Below are positions 18,126-26,679 of a stretch of DNA of 64,000 nucleotides, one piece after another (the stretch's first letter is position 1; every line of letters starts with the position of its first letter). Under the pieces are notes generated by a model. That model saw only the letters and a program-made list of their open reading frames with translations, was not told where the DNA came from and ran no database searches. Origin of the DNA: Wenxinia marina DSM 24838 (GTDB taxonomy: Bacteria; Pseudomonadota; Alphaproteobacteria; Rhodobacterales; Rhodobacteraceae). The stretch spans positions 248,001 through 312,000 of the forward strand of contig NZ_KB902276.1 of assembly GCF_000379485.1 (NCBI RefSeq), written 5' to 3'. The translations under genes and the position numbers were made by a program.

Positions 18126-18614
18126 TCAGCGCAGGTTGGCGATGATCCGGTCCAGCGCGGCGACGAGCGTTGCCCGCGTCGCCGCGTCCAGCCCGTCCAG
18201 CGCGCGCGCCTCGCTCTCCGCCGCCAGCGCCCGCAGCTCCGCCGTCACCTGCCGGCCGCGATCGGTCAGCGTCACCGCCTTGGACCGCCGGTCGCCCTCA
18301 ACCGCCTCGCGGGCGAGGATGCCGTCCGCCTCGAGCCGGTCGAGGATGGTCACGAGGCTGGAACGCTGCAGGCCCACCGCCTCGGCCAGCCGGCTCTGCG
18401 ATTCGCCCGGATTGCCGTCGATCAGCGCCAGCAGGCCGAGGTACCGCGGCGCCGCGCCGTAGCCCGTCACCCGGTCCTCGAAACTGCGGTAGGACAGGAT
18501 CTGCGCCAGCCGCAGGCGGTAGCCGACATCCTGCTCCAGCCCCGCCGGGACAAGCGGGGCGGCGGGCGGCGGGACATCGTCCGGCAGGACGGGCGCGGCG
18601 GCGGAGCGGGTCAT
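18126..18614 (-). CDS. MarR family transcriptional regulator
   Basis: A protein of 162 residues with the MarR winged helix: SQSRLAEAVGLQRSSLVTILDR (HTH) and DGILAREAVEGDRRSKAVTLT (the wing with DRR). It is transcribed away from the acyl-CoA ligase operon across a 136-bp spacer containing two matching palindromes. MarR relatives such as CouR and HcaR respond to aromatic acyl-CoA thioesters made by the CoA ligase they control; a similar role is inferred here. Confidence 0.88.
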   Translation of the reverse strand: MTRSAAAPVLPDDVPPPAAPLVPAGLEQDVGYRLRLAQILSYRSFEDRVTGYGAAPRYLGLLALIDGNPGESQSRLAEAVGLQRSSLVTILDRLEADGILAREAVEGDRRSKAVTLTDRGRQVTAELRALAAESEARALDGLDAATRATLVAALDRIIANLR

Positions 18615-18625
18615 CGCGTCTCCCC

Positions 18626-18680
18626 TTGACAGGTCGGCTTTCGAGGAGAATGTTCGTCGTCGAACAGTTCTTCATCGAAC
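18626..18680 (+). promoter_or_regulatory. promoter with two tandem MarR-type operators
   Basis: A TTGACA at 18626-18631 is followed 17 bases later by AATGTT at 18649-18654. Two similar palindromes follow: GTTCGTCGTCGAAC (18652-18665) and GTTCTTCATCGAAC (18667-18680), 15 bp apart and so on one face 1.5 turns apart. They share GTTC-N6-GAAC. The overlap with the -10 fits repression of the 18751 operon, and possibly of the regulator gene itself. Confidence 0.5.
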
Positions 18681-18750
18681 GTTACAGTTCGCCGAAGTCT
18701 GGCGGAGGCGGGACAGGCTGGCAAGCCGTACCGGGGACGAGGGAGGAGAG

Positions 18751-20445
18751 ATGACGGGTTCTGCGGCCATCTGGTCCGCGGACGAGCCGGCCGGCGGCCT
18801 GCTCGACCTCGGCCTCGGCGCGATGCTGGACCGGCAGGCGGCCGCCCATGCCGATCGCCCGGCCGTCGTCGTCGAGGATGCCGCCCGCGGCCGGACGACC
18901 CGCTGGACCTATGCCGAGCTGAAGGACGCGGCCGACCGGCTCGCCCGGGGGCTGATCGGCTGGGGCGTGGGACATGGCGACCACGTCGCCGTCATGGCGC
19001 CCAACTGCGCCGAGTGGATCGCGCTGGAATACGCGCTCGCCAAGGTCGGGGCGGTGCTGGTGACGGTGAATCCGGGCCTGCGCGAGGACGAGATCGGCTA
19101 CATCCTGGGGCAGGGGCGCATCTCGCACCTGCTCTTCGCGGCCGAGTTCCGGGGCTACGACCTTGCCGCCGCGCTGGGGCGGCTGATGCCGGACCTTGCC
19201 GACGCGACCGGCGGCGTCCGGACCGGCGACGCGCTGCCCGACCTGCGGCACCTGTCGCTGATCGGGCCGGGCGAGGCGCCCTTCGCGCTGCCCTTCGACG
19301 CTCTCGCCGGGCTGGGCGCGGACGTGACCGCCGACGCCCTGGCCGAGCGTCAGGCGCAGGTCGGCCCGGACGACATCGCGCAGATCCAGTACACCTCCGG
19401 CACCACGGGCCGGCCCAAGGGCGCGATGCTGCGCCACCGCTCGATCCTCAACAACGCCCGCCAGATGGGCCTGCGCGCCGGCCTCACGGCGGACGACGTG
19501 CTGCTGTCCGCGATGCCGCTGTTCCACACCGCCGGCTGCGTCTGCAACGCGCTGGGGATGCTGAACGTCGGCGGCTGCTTTGTCGCGATGGACGCGTTCG
19601 AGCCGGCCCTGATGCTGGAGCTGTGGGAGCGGCACGCGGCGACCGTCATCAACGCCGTGCCGACCATGTATGCCCGCATGCTCGACCATCCCGACTTCGC
19701 CCGCCGCCGCACCGGCAGCCTGCGCCTCGCCAACACCGGCGGAACCTCGATCCCGCCCAGCCTGATGCGGCGCCTGAAGGACGAGACGGGGGCCGAGCCG
19801 ATGATCGTCATGGGCATGACCGAGTGCAGCCCGGTCATCACCCAGACCTCGCCTGAGGACGATTTCGAGACCCGCATCTCCACCGCCGGCACGCCGCTGC
19901 CGGGGACGGAGGTGCGCATCCTCGACCCCGAGACCGGCGCGCCGGTGCCGTTCGGCGCCGAGGGCGAACTGTGCATCCGCGGCTACCTACTGACCGCGGG
20001 CTACTTCGACATGCCCGAGAAGACCGCCGAGGCGATCGACGAAGACGGCTGGCTGCATTCCGGCGACCTCGCCGTGCTGGACGAGGGTGGGCACCTGCGC
20101 ATCGTCGGCCGGCTGAAGGACATGCTGATCCGCGGCGGCGAGAACGTCTATCCGGTCGAGATCGAGGACTGCCTGCTGACCCACCCAGACGTCAGTCAGG
20201 CGCAGGTCGTCGGCGCGCCCGACCCGGACCTCGGCGAGGAGGTCTACGCCTTCGTCCTCCTCCGCGACGGCGCCACCGCCACGCCCGAGGCCCTGCGCGA
20301 CCACGTCCGCGTCCGCCTCGCCCGGCACAAGCTGCCGAAGTGGGTGGAGGTGGTGGACGGCTTCCCGATGACCTCAAACGGCAAGATCCGGAAGGTGGAG
20401 CTGCGCGAGATCGCGGCCGTCCGGGTGCGGGAGGGCGCGGCATGA
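18751..20445 (+). CDS. AMP-dependent acyl-CoA synthetase/ligase
   Basis: A protein of 564 residues, ANL superfamily. The P-loop-like A3 motif is YTSGTTGRPKGAML; A5 is MGMTECSP, A7 is SGDLAVLD, A8 RIVGRLKDMLIRGGENVYPVEIE is partly visible as GRLKDMLIRGGENVYP, and A10 has the catalytic Lys at NGKIRK. It makes an acyl-CoA from a carboxylic acid, CoA and ATP. Acid identity is unclear; the downstream esterase and TRAP transporter suggest an aromatic or other imported acid. It has a strong GGGAGGAGAG ribosome-binding site and a 4-bp overlap with the hydratase gene. Confidence 0.9.
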   Translation: MTGSAAIWSADEPAGGLLDLGLGAMLDRQAAAHADRPAVVVEDAARGRTTRWTYAELKDAADRLARGLIGWGVGHGDHVAVMAPNCAEWIALEYALAKVGAVLVTVNPGLREDEIGYILGQGRISHLLFAAEFRGYDLAAALGRLMPDLADATGGVRTGDALPDLRHLSLIGPGEAPFALPFDALAGLGADVTADALAERQAQVGPDDIAQIQYTSGTTGRPKGAMLRHRSILNNARQMGLRAGLTADDVLLSAMPLFHTAGCVCNALGMLNVGGCFVAMDAFEPALMLELWERHAATVINAVPTMYARMLDHPDFARRRTGSLRLANTGGTSIPPSLMRRLKDETGAEPMIVMGMTECSPVITQTSPEDDFETRISTAGTPLPGTEVRILDPETGAPVPFGAEGELCIRGYLLTAGYFDMPEKTAEAIDEDGWLHSGDLAVLDEGGHLRIVGRLKDMLIRGGENVYPVEIEDCLLTHPDVSQAQVVGAPDPDLGEEVYAFVLLRDGATATPEALRDHVRVRLARHKLPKWVEVVDGFPMTSNGKIRKVELREIAAVRVREGAA

Positions 20446-21251
20446 GCCTGCCCCTCCTCTACGACAAGCACGGCGAGATCGCCGTCATCACGTTGAACCG
20501 CCCCGAGTCGCGCAACGCGATCTCGCCCGAGGTCGCCTGCCGCCTCGCCGACGCCTTCGCCGACTTCGCCGCCGACGACGCGCTGCGGGTCGCGATCCTG
20601 ACGGGGGCGGGGGACCGCGCCTTCTGCTCGGGCGGGGACCTGGCGCTGACGTTGCCGCTGATGACCGGCGCGCGGACGCCCGAGACGGAGTGGGACCGGC
20701 GCCTGCTGGCCGAGCCAGAGGTGATGGCGCGCTCGGCGCTGCGCGATTTCGAACTGAACAAGCCGATCATCGCCGCGGTGAACGGCGCCTGCATGGCCGG
20801 CGGGATGGAGACGGTGCTGGCCACCGACATCCGCCTCGCCGCCGCGCACGCGACCTTTGCCCTGCCCGAGGCGAAGCGGGCGGTGATCCCCTTCGCCGGA
20901 TCGCTGGTCCGGCTGCCGCGGCAGATCCACCATTGCGTCGCGATGGAGATGCTGCTGACCGGCGACGCGCTGGACGCCGAGGCGGCGCGCGAGGCGGGGC
21001 TGATCAACCGCGTGGTGCCGGCCGAGCAGCTGATGGACCGCTCCTGGGACATCGCCCGGCGCATCGCCGCGAACGGGCCGGTCGCGGTGCAGCAGATCAA
21101 GCGCACGGTGCTGGCCTCGTCGGGGCGGACGCTGGCCGAGGGGTACGCGCTGGAGGACCAGGCCAAGGCGACGGTCATGGCGACGGACGACGCCCGCGAG
21201 GGGCCGCGCGCCTTCATGGAGAAGCGCCCCGCGCGCTTCGTCGGCCGATGA
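20442..21251 (+). CDS. enoyl-CoA hydratase/isomerase (crotonase) family protein
   Basis: A protein of 269 residues. The oxyanion hole segment is CSGGDLAL, then NGACMAGGMETVLATDIRLA and FALPEAKRAVIP, which place Glu residues at both catalytic positions of crotonases. It could hydrate the enoyl-CoA made by the ligase, or act as a hydroxycinnamoyl-CoA hydratase-lyase; the sequence does not decide. Coupled to both neighbours by ATGA overlaps. Confidence 0.88.
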   Translation: MSLPLLYDKHGEIAVITLNRPESRNAISPEVACRLADAFADFAADDALRVAILTGAGDRAFCSGGDLALTLPLMTGARTPETEWDRRLLAEPEVMARSALRDFELNKPIIAAVNGACMAGGMETVLATDIRLAAAHATFALPEAKRAVIPFAGSLVRLPRQIHHCVAMEMLLTGDALDAEAAREAGLINRVVPAEQLMDRSWDIARRIAANGPVAVQQIKRTVLASSGRTLAEGYALEDQAKATVMATDDAREGPRAFMEKRPARFVGR

Positions 21252-22147
21252 GCGGCGTGCTGGACGGGCAGGTGGCGATCGTCACCGGCGCCGGGCGCGG
21301 CATCGGCCGGGCGGTGGCGCTCGCGATGGCGGGCGCCGGGGCGGCGGTCGTGGTGAACGACGTCGAGGCCCAGGTTGCCGAGGCGGTCGCGGACGAGATC
21401 CGCGCCGCCGGCGGCCGGGCCGGGACGGTGGTCGCGCCCATCGGCCCGACCGAGGGGGCGGAGGCCTGCGTCGCGAAGGCGATCGAGGCCTTCGGCCGGC
21501 TCGACACGATGGTCGCGAATGCCGGCGTCCTGCGCGACAGCGTGCTGTGGAAGACCGAGGACGAGGCGTTCGACCTCGTCGTCCAGACCCACCTGCGCGG
21601 CGCCTTCACCTGCGGCCGCGCCGCCGCCCGCCACTTTCGCGCTGCCGGTCAGGGCGGGCGCATCCTGCTGGTGGGCAGCCCCGCCGGGCAGCGCGGCAAT
21701 TTCGGCCAGACCGCCTATGCCGCCGCCAAGGCCGGCGTCGCCGCAATGGCCCGCACATGGTCGATGGAGCTGTCCCGCGCGAACGTCACGGTCAACGCCG
21801 TCATCCCCACCGCGCTGACGCGCATGGTCGCCAGCATTCCCGGCCTCAAGGACGCCGTCGCCGCGTCGGAGCGGGGCGAGCCGGTGCCGGACCGCCTGCG
21901 CAAGGCCGGCCTCGGCACGCCCGGGGACGTCGCGCCGCTCTTCGTCTTTCTCGCCTCCGCCGCTGCGGCCGGCATCACCGGCCAGTGCATCGGCATCGGC
22001 GGCGACCGGCTCGCGATCTGGTCGCACCCCGACGAGGCGACGATGCGCCTCCAGCCCGGCGGCTGGAGCGAGGCGCAGATCCGCGCGCGCTGGGAGGAGT
22101 TCGCCCGCGACCATATCCAATCCGTGGGGCTGGAGCTGCCGCTCTGA
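21248..22147 (+). CDS. SDR family oxidoreductase, probable 3-hydroxyacyl-CoA dehydrogenase type
   Basis: A protein of 299 residues. It has TGAGRGIGRA (NAD site), NAGVLRDSVL, and the catalytic Ser-Tyr-Lys in VGSPAGQRGNFGQTAYAAAK. The NAGVLRD and GQTAYAAAK wording resembles the hydroxyacyl-CoA dehydrogenase module of multifunctional beta-oxidation proteins. The C-terminus is about 40 residues longer than a minimal SDR. It would oxidise the hydroxyacyl-CoA produced by the preceding hydratase. Confidence 0.87.
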   Translation: MSGVLDGQVAIVTGAGRGIGRAVALAMAGAGAAVVVNDVEAQVAEAVADEIRAAGGRAGTVVAPIGPTEGAEACVAKAIEAFGRLDTMVANAGVLRDSVLWKTEDEAFDLVVQTHLRGAFTCGRAAARHFRAAGQGGRILLVGSPAGQRGNFGQTAYAAAKAGVAAMARTWSMELSRANVTVNAVIPTALTRMVASIPGLKDAVAASERGEPVPDRLRKAGLGTPGDVAPLFVFLASAAAAGITGQCIGIGGDRLAIWSHPDEATMRLQPGGWSEAQIRARWEEFARDHIQSVGLELPL

Positions 22148-22199
22148 CCCCTGCTTACCAAGGCCGGGCAGGGTCCCGGCGTCCAAGGGAGGACCACGA

Positions 22200-23222
22200 A
22201 TGACCAAAACCACCATCCGCCTCGCCGCCGCGAGCGCGCTGGCGCTGACCGCCGCGGGCGCCAGCGCCGACGTGAACCTGCGCCTGTCGTCCTGGGTGCC
22301 GGCGCAGCACGCGCTGCAGACCACCGGCTTCGAGCCCTGGCTCGCCTCGATCGAGGAGGCCTCGGGCGGCACCATCACCTCGACGATCTTCCCGGCGCAG
22401 CAGCTGGGCTCCGCGCTCGACCATTACGACATGGCCCGCGACGGGATCGCCGACATCACCTATGTGAACCCCGGCTACCAGCCCGGCCGCTTTCCGGTGA
22501 TCGCCCTCGGCGAGACGCCGTTCCACGTCGCGGATGCTGCCGAAGGGTCGGCCGCGTTCGACCGCTGGTACCGCGAGTATGCCGCGCAGGAGATGCCCGA
22601 CATCCACTTCTGCATGGCCTTCCTGCACGATCCGGGCACGCTGCACACCACGACCGAGGTGCTGCTGCCCTCCGATCTCGAAGGCATGACGATCCGCCCC
22701 GGCAACGCCACGATGGGGCGGATGCTGAACCTCCTCGGCGCCGCGTCGGTGCAGGTGCCGGCGCCCGAGGCGCGCGAGGTGATCGCCCGCGGCGCGGCCG
22801 AGGGGCTGACCTTCCCGTGGGATTCGGTCTGGCTGTTCGGCATCGACAGCGAGACGAAATTTCACCTGGACATGGACCTTTACGCGACGACCTTCGTCCT
22901 CGCCATGAACCAGGCGACCTACGACGGCATGACGCCGGAGGAGCAGGCGGTGATGGACGAGCACTGCACGTCCGAGTGGGCCGGCCGGCTCGCCGCCGGC
23001 TGGGCCGAGCAGGAGGCCTCGGGCCGCGACAAGGCGCTCGCCGACGACACGCACGTCGTCCACGAGCCGACCGCGGACGAGATGGCCGCCTGGCGCGAGG
23101 CGACGGCGCCGCTGCTGGACGAGTGGCGGACCGAGGTCAACGACGCCGGCTACGACGCCGACGCGATCTACCAGCGCTTCACCGACGAGATGTCGGCGGC
23201 GGACGCGCTGGTGCAGCAGTAA
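22200..23222 (+). CDS. TRAP transporter substrate-binding protein (DctP family)
   Basis: A protein of 340 residues with a signal peptide ending at ASADVN near residue 22. The family Arg that binds the carboxylate is in MTIRPGNAT, and RLSSWVPAQHAL opens the mature protein. It captures an organic acid in the periplasm for the 23282/23784 membrane partners. Operon context suggests the acid is the substrate of the 18751 ligase. Confidence 0.88.
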   Translation: MTKTTIRLAAASALALTAAGASADVNLRLSSWVPAQHALQTTGFEPWLASIEEASGGTITSTIFPAQQLGSALDHYDMARDGIADITYVNPGYQPGRFPVIALGETPFHVADAAEGSAAFDRWYREYAAQEMPDIHFCMAFLHDPGTLHTTTEVLLPSDLEGMTIRPGNATMGRMLNLLGAASVQVPAPEAREVIARGAAEGLTFPWDSVWLFGIDSETKFHLDMDLYATTFVLAMNQATYDGMTPEEQAVMDEHCTSEWAGRLAAGWAEQEASGRDKALADDTHVVHEPTADEMAAWREATAPLLDEWRTEVNDAGYDADAIYQRFTDEMSAADALVQQ

Positions 23223-23230
23223 GCGACACG

Positions 23231-23256
23231 CGGGCCGGGGGCGCCGTCCCGGCCCG
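23231..23256 (+). terminator. stem-loop between TRAP P and Q genes
   Basis: CGGGCCGGG (23231-23239) pairs perfectly with CCCGGCCCG (23248-23256) across an 8-nt loop, 8 bases after the binding-protein stop. A pyrimidine run (TCCTCCCCCC) follows. It probably sets the lower expression of the membrane genes rather than ending the operon. Confidence 0.55.
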
Positions 23257-23281
23257 TGCTCCTCCCCCCGGAGTGCCCTCG

Positions 23282-23791
23282 ATGAAACGCCTGCTGGACG
23301 GCGCCGCCACGGCGGTCGAGACGCTGGCCGCGCTCTGCCTCGCGGTGGTGACGCTGACCGTCTTCGTCTCGGCCATCGGCCGCTACCTGTTCGCCGCGCC
23401 GATCCCGGACGCGTTCGACGTCTCGCGCCTGCTCCTCGGCCTCGCCATCGCCTGGGGCTTCGCCGTCCTCGGCTTCCGCGGCGGGCACATCTGCGTCGAC
23501 CTGCTGGCCGAGGCGCTGCCGCCCGCCGCCCGCCGCTGGGTGGAGGCGCTGGCGCAGGCGGTGCTGCTGGTCTTTACGATCCTGCTGGCCTGGAAGGTCT
23601 TCGGCCGGGTCGAGAGCGCCTATGCCTCGGGCGAATCCACCTTCGACCTGCGCCTGCCGGTCTGGCCGCTGATCGCGGGCATCTGGGCCGGCCTCGCCGC
23701 CGCGGTCCTGACCACGGCCGCGGGGCTGGTCGTGCTGCTGACCGGCGGGCGGCTCGAGGGGCTCGCGCCGCAGGACGACGTCCATGAGTGA
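23282..23791 (+). CDS. TRAP transporter small permease subunit (DctQ family)
   Basis: A protein of 169 residues with four predicted membrane helices, starting at TLAALCLAVVTLTVFVSAIGRY. GHICVDLLAE is the conserved DctQ segment after helix 2. It links the binding protein to the large DctM permease. Its stop lies 8 bases inside the dctM gene. Confidence 0.88.
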   Translation: MKRLLDGAATAVETLAALCLAVVTLTVFVSAIGRYLFAAPIPDAFDVSRLLLGLAIAWGFAVLGFRGGHICVDLLAEALPPAARRWVEALAQAVLLVFTILLAWKVFGRVESAYASGESTFDLRLPVWPLIAGIWAGLAAAVLTTAAGLVVLLTGGRLEGLAPQDDVHE

Positions 23792-25079
23792 GGCCGATCT
23801 CGTCGCCCTCGTCGGCTTCCTCGCGCTCTTCGGCATGATGGCGGTGCGGGTGCCCGTCGGCATCGCGATGGGCCTCGTCGGCGTCGGCGGCTTCGCCGCG
23901 ATCGCGGGGTGGGGGCCGGCGCTGAACCAGCTGGCGATCTCGCCGCTCCGGACGGTGACCGACTACAATACCTCGCTGATCCCGATGTTCGTGCTGATGG
24001 GCGTCTTCGCCACCCGCACCGGGATCTCGTCCGAACTGTTCCGCGCCGGACAGGCCTGGATGGGCCACCACAAGGGCGGCCTCGCCCTCGCCACCATCTC
24101 GGCCTGCGCCGGCTTCGCCGCGATCTCGGGCTCGTCGGTCGCCACCGCCGCGACGATGAGCAAGGTCGCGCTGCCCGAGATGAAGCGCGCCGGCTACTCC
24201 GACCGCCTCGCCACCGGCACCATCGCCGGCGGCGGCACGCTCGGCATCCTGATCCCGCCGTCGGTCGTCCTCGCCGTCTACGCCTACATCACCGAGCAGG
24301 ACGTGGGGCAGCTCTTCATCGCCGGCGTGGTCCCGGGGCTGCTGGCCATCGTGATGTACATGCTCACCGTGCGCTTCGGCTTCGGGCGAGAGCTGCCGCG
24401 GGGCGAGCGCACGGACTGGGCCGGGCGCTGGCGCTCCCTCGCCGGGATCTGGGCCGTCGCCCTGCTGTTCGTCGCGATCATCGGCGGCATCTATCTCGGC
24501 GTCGTCACTCCGACCGAGGCCGCCGGGGCCGGTGCCGTCCTCACGGCCCTCATCGGCGTCCTGCGCGGGCGCCTCGGCTGGCGGGCGATGCGCGAGAGCC
24601 TCGTCGAGGCGCTGCGCACCTCGGTCGCGATCTACACGATCCTCATCGGCGCGATGCTGTTCGGCTACTTCCTCGCCATCACCCAGACGCCGCAGAAGAT
24701 CACCGCATGGCTCGCCGCCCTCGACCTCGGCGCCTATCCGACGCTGGCGCTGATCCTGGTCTTCTTCCTGCTGATGGGCTGCATCCTCGACGCGATGGCG
24801 ATGATCATCCTGCTGGTGCCCATCGTGTTCCCGGTGATCCAGCAGCTGGGGTTCGACCCGATCTGGTTCGGCATCATCGTGGTGATGACGGTGGAGCTGG
24901 GCCTCATCACGCCGCCCATCGGGATGAACGTCTTCGTCATCAACGCCATCGCCCGCGAGACGTCGCTGCTGACGATCTTCCGCGGCGTCCTGCCCTTCGT
25001 GGCGGTCGACATCCTGCGGCTCGTGATCCTGGTCGCGCTGCCCGCCATCGTCCTGTGGCTGCCCCGGACCATGGGGTGA
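23784..25079 (+). CDS. TRAP transporter large permease subunit (DctM family)
   Basis: A protein of 431 residues with 12 or so membrane helices. Family motifs: VPVGIAMGLVG, ISGSSVATAATMSKVALPEMKR is represented by SGSSVATAAT and PEMKRAGY, GILIPPSVVLAVY, and ITPPIGMNVFVINAIAR. It is the ion-coupled channel of the transporter. It is followed 32 bases later by the esterase gene. Confidence 0.92.
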   Translation: MSEADLVALVGFLALFGMMAVRVPVGIAMGLVGVGGFAAIAGWGPALNQLAISPLRTVTDYNTSLIPMFVLMGVFATRTGISSELFRAGQAWMGHHKGGLALATISACAGFAAISGSSVATAATMSKVALPEMKRAGYSDRLATGTIAGGGTLGILIPPSVVLAVYAYITEQDVGQLFIAGVVPGLLAIVMYMLTVRFGFGRELPRGERTDWAGRWRSLAGIWAVALLFVAIIGGIYLGVVTPTEAAGAGAVLTALIGVLRGRLGWRAMRESLVEALRTSVAIYTILIGAMLFGYFLAITQTPQKITAWLAALDLGAYPTLALILVFFLLMGCILDAMAMIILLVPIVFPVIQQLGFDPIWFGIIVVMTVELGLITPPIGMNVFVINAIARETSLLTIFRGVLPFVAVDILRLVILVALPAIVLWLPRTMG

Positions 25080-25111
25080 GCCGGCAACCGTCTTCGAGGA
25101 GGAGAGACGAC

Positions 25112-26647
25112 ATGCTGACACGGATCCTGTTGAGTACCGCCTGCCTGCTGCCGTTCGCGGCACACGCGCAGAGCCCGAACGAGGACGCCGCGATCACCGG
25201 CACCGGCGACTGCGCCGCGCTGCTGGGCGTCGCCGCGTTCGACACCATCGTCAGCCGGGCGGAGGAGGTGACCGAGGCCGGCACGTCCTTCTGCCTGGTG
25301 CAGGGCGTGATCGAGCCCAGGATCGGCGCCGGCGGGCGCAGCTACGGCACCGGGTTCGAGCTGCGGCTGCCGGCCGACTGGAACGGCCGGTTCCTGTTCC
25401 AGGGCGGCGGCGGCTGGGACGGCGCGGTGCAGCCGGCGGTCGGCGTGATCGACCGGACGAACCCGGACGACACGGCCCTGTCGCGCGGCTTCGCGGTTGC
25501 GAGCACGGACGCCGGGCATTCCGGCGACAGCCCCACGGACGGCTGGTACGGGATCGACATGAAGGCGCGGGCCGACAACGGCTTCAACTCGGTCCGGCTG
25601 GTGACGGAGCGGACGGCGGATCTGATGGCGCGGTTCTACGGGACGGACCCGCGCCATTCCTACTTCATGGGCTGCTCCAACGGCGGGCGGCAGGGCATGG
25701 TCTCGGCCGTGCGGCTGCCCGAGGCGTTCGACGGCGTGCTCTCCGGGGCGCCCGCGCTCGACCTCACGCCCGCGATCATCGCCTGGAACTGGAACACCCG
25801 CGCGCTGATCGACGCGGCGGAGGACGGCGCGCCCGCCAGCGCGTTCACTGACGAGGAGCTGGCGATGGTTTCCGAGGCCGCGGTCGCCGCCTGCGACGCG
25901 GCGGACGGCGCCGAGGACGGGCTGGTCTTCGACACGTCCTGCACCTTCGAGCCGGCGACCCTGCAGTGCGAGGCGGGCCAGACGGACGGCTGTCTGAGCG
26001 AGGCGCAGGTGACGGCGCTGGAGAAGATCCAGGCCGGGCCGTCGGGGGCGGACGGCGAGGTGCTCTACACCGGCTGGCCGCTCGCCGATATCGAGGGGCC
26101 GTCCGGCTGGCGCGCCTGGATCCTCGGACGCGCGCCGGCCGGGGCGGCGTCGGACGCCGTCGGCTTCAGCTTCTCCCAGGGCTGGATGCGGACAGTCGGC
26201 TCCACCCCGCCGCGGCCGGACTTCGACGCGATGACGTTCGACATCGACGACCGCGACTGGCTGCTGGCGAACGAGCCGGTCTTCGCCGCCACCTCCACCG
26301 ACTACCAGGCCTTCGCCGACAACGGCGGCAAGGTGATCTGGTGGCACGGCACCGCGGACCCCGCCTTCTCGGTCCGCGACTTCACCGGCTGGCTGGAGGG
26401 CTTCCGCGCGGCGAACGGCCGCGACTTCTCCCGCGCCTACCTGGTGCCGGGCATGCACCATTGCGGCGGCGGGCCGGGCCTGCAGAGCTTCGACGGGCTG
26501 ACGCCGCTGGTGGAGTGGGTCGAGAACGGCACGCCGCCGGACGCGCTGACCGCCTCGATGCCCGACGGCTCGCTGGAGCGGCCGCTGTGCGACTACCCGG
26601 CCCACGCGGTGCCGGAGGGCGACGGCTTCACCTGCTCGGAGGGTTGA
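25112..26647 (+). CDS. secreted tannase/feruloyl esterase family protein
   Basis: A protein of 511 residues. It has a signal peptide (LLSTACLLPFAAHAQ). The tannase/feruloyl esterase pattern is clear: FLFQGGGGWDG, STDAGHSG, YFMGCSNGGRQGM with the nucleophile Ser, IWWHGTADPAFS with the catalytic Asp, and VPGMHHCGGGPG with the catalytic His. The family also has a Cys pair bracketing Ser and His, here in GCSNGG and HHCGGG. It would hydrolyse aromatic esters in the periplasm, feeding the TRAP/CoA-ligase route. The exact ester is unknown; MHETase belongs to the same family. Confidence 0.88.
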   Translation: MLTRILLSTACLLPFAAHAQSPNEDAAITGTGDCAALLGVAAFDTIVSRAEEVTEAGTSFCLVQGVIEPRIGAGGRSYGTGFELRLPADWNGRFLFQGGGGWDGAVQPAVGVIDRTNPDDTALSRGFAVASTDAGHSGDSPTDGWYGIDMKARADNGFNSVRLVTERTADLMARFYGTDPRHSYFMGCSNGGRQGMVSAVRLPEAFDGVLSGAPALDLTPAIIAWNWNTRALIDAAEDGAPASAFTDEELAMVSEAAVAACDAADGAEDGLVFDTSCTFEPATLQCEAGQTDGCLSEAQVTALEKIQAGPSGADGEVLYTGWPLADIEGPSGWRAWILGRAPAGAASDAVGFSFSQGWMRTVGSTPPRPDFDAMTFDIDDRDWLLANEPVFAATSTDYQAFADNGGKVIWWHGTADPAFSVRDFTGWLEGFRAANGRDFSRAYLVPGMHHCGGGPGLQSFDGLTPLVEWVENGTPPDALTASMPDGSLERPLCDYPAHAVPEGDGFTCSEG

Positions 26648-26653
26648 GCCATC

Positions 26654-26679
26654 GCGGGTCCGGGCAAGCCCGGGCCCGC
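26654..26679. terminator. bidirectional terminator-like stem-loop between convergent genes
   Basis: A 12-bp stem (26654-26665 with 26668-26679; one G-T wobble) and a 2-nt loop, core CCGGGCAAGCCCGGG. It separates the tannase gene from the convergent P450 gene and touches the P450 stop codon. Confidence 0.6.
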
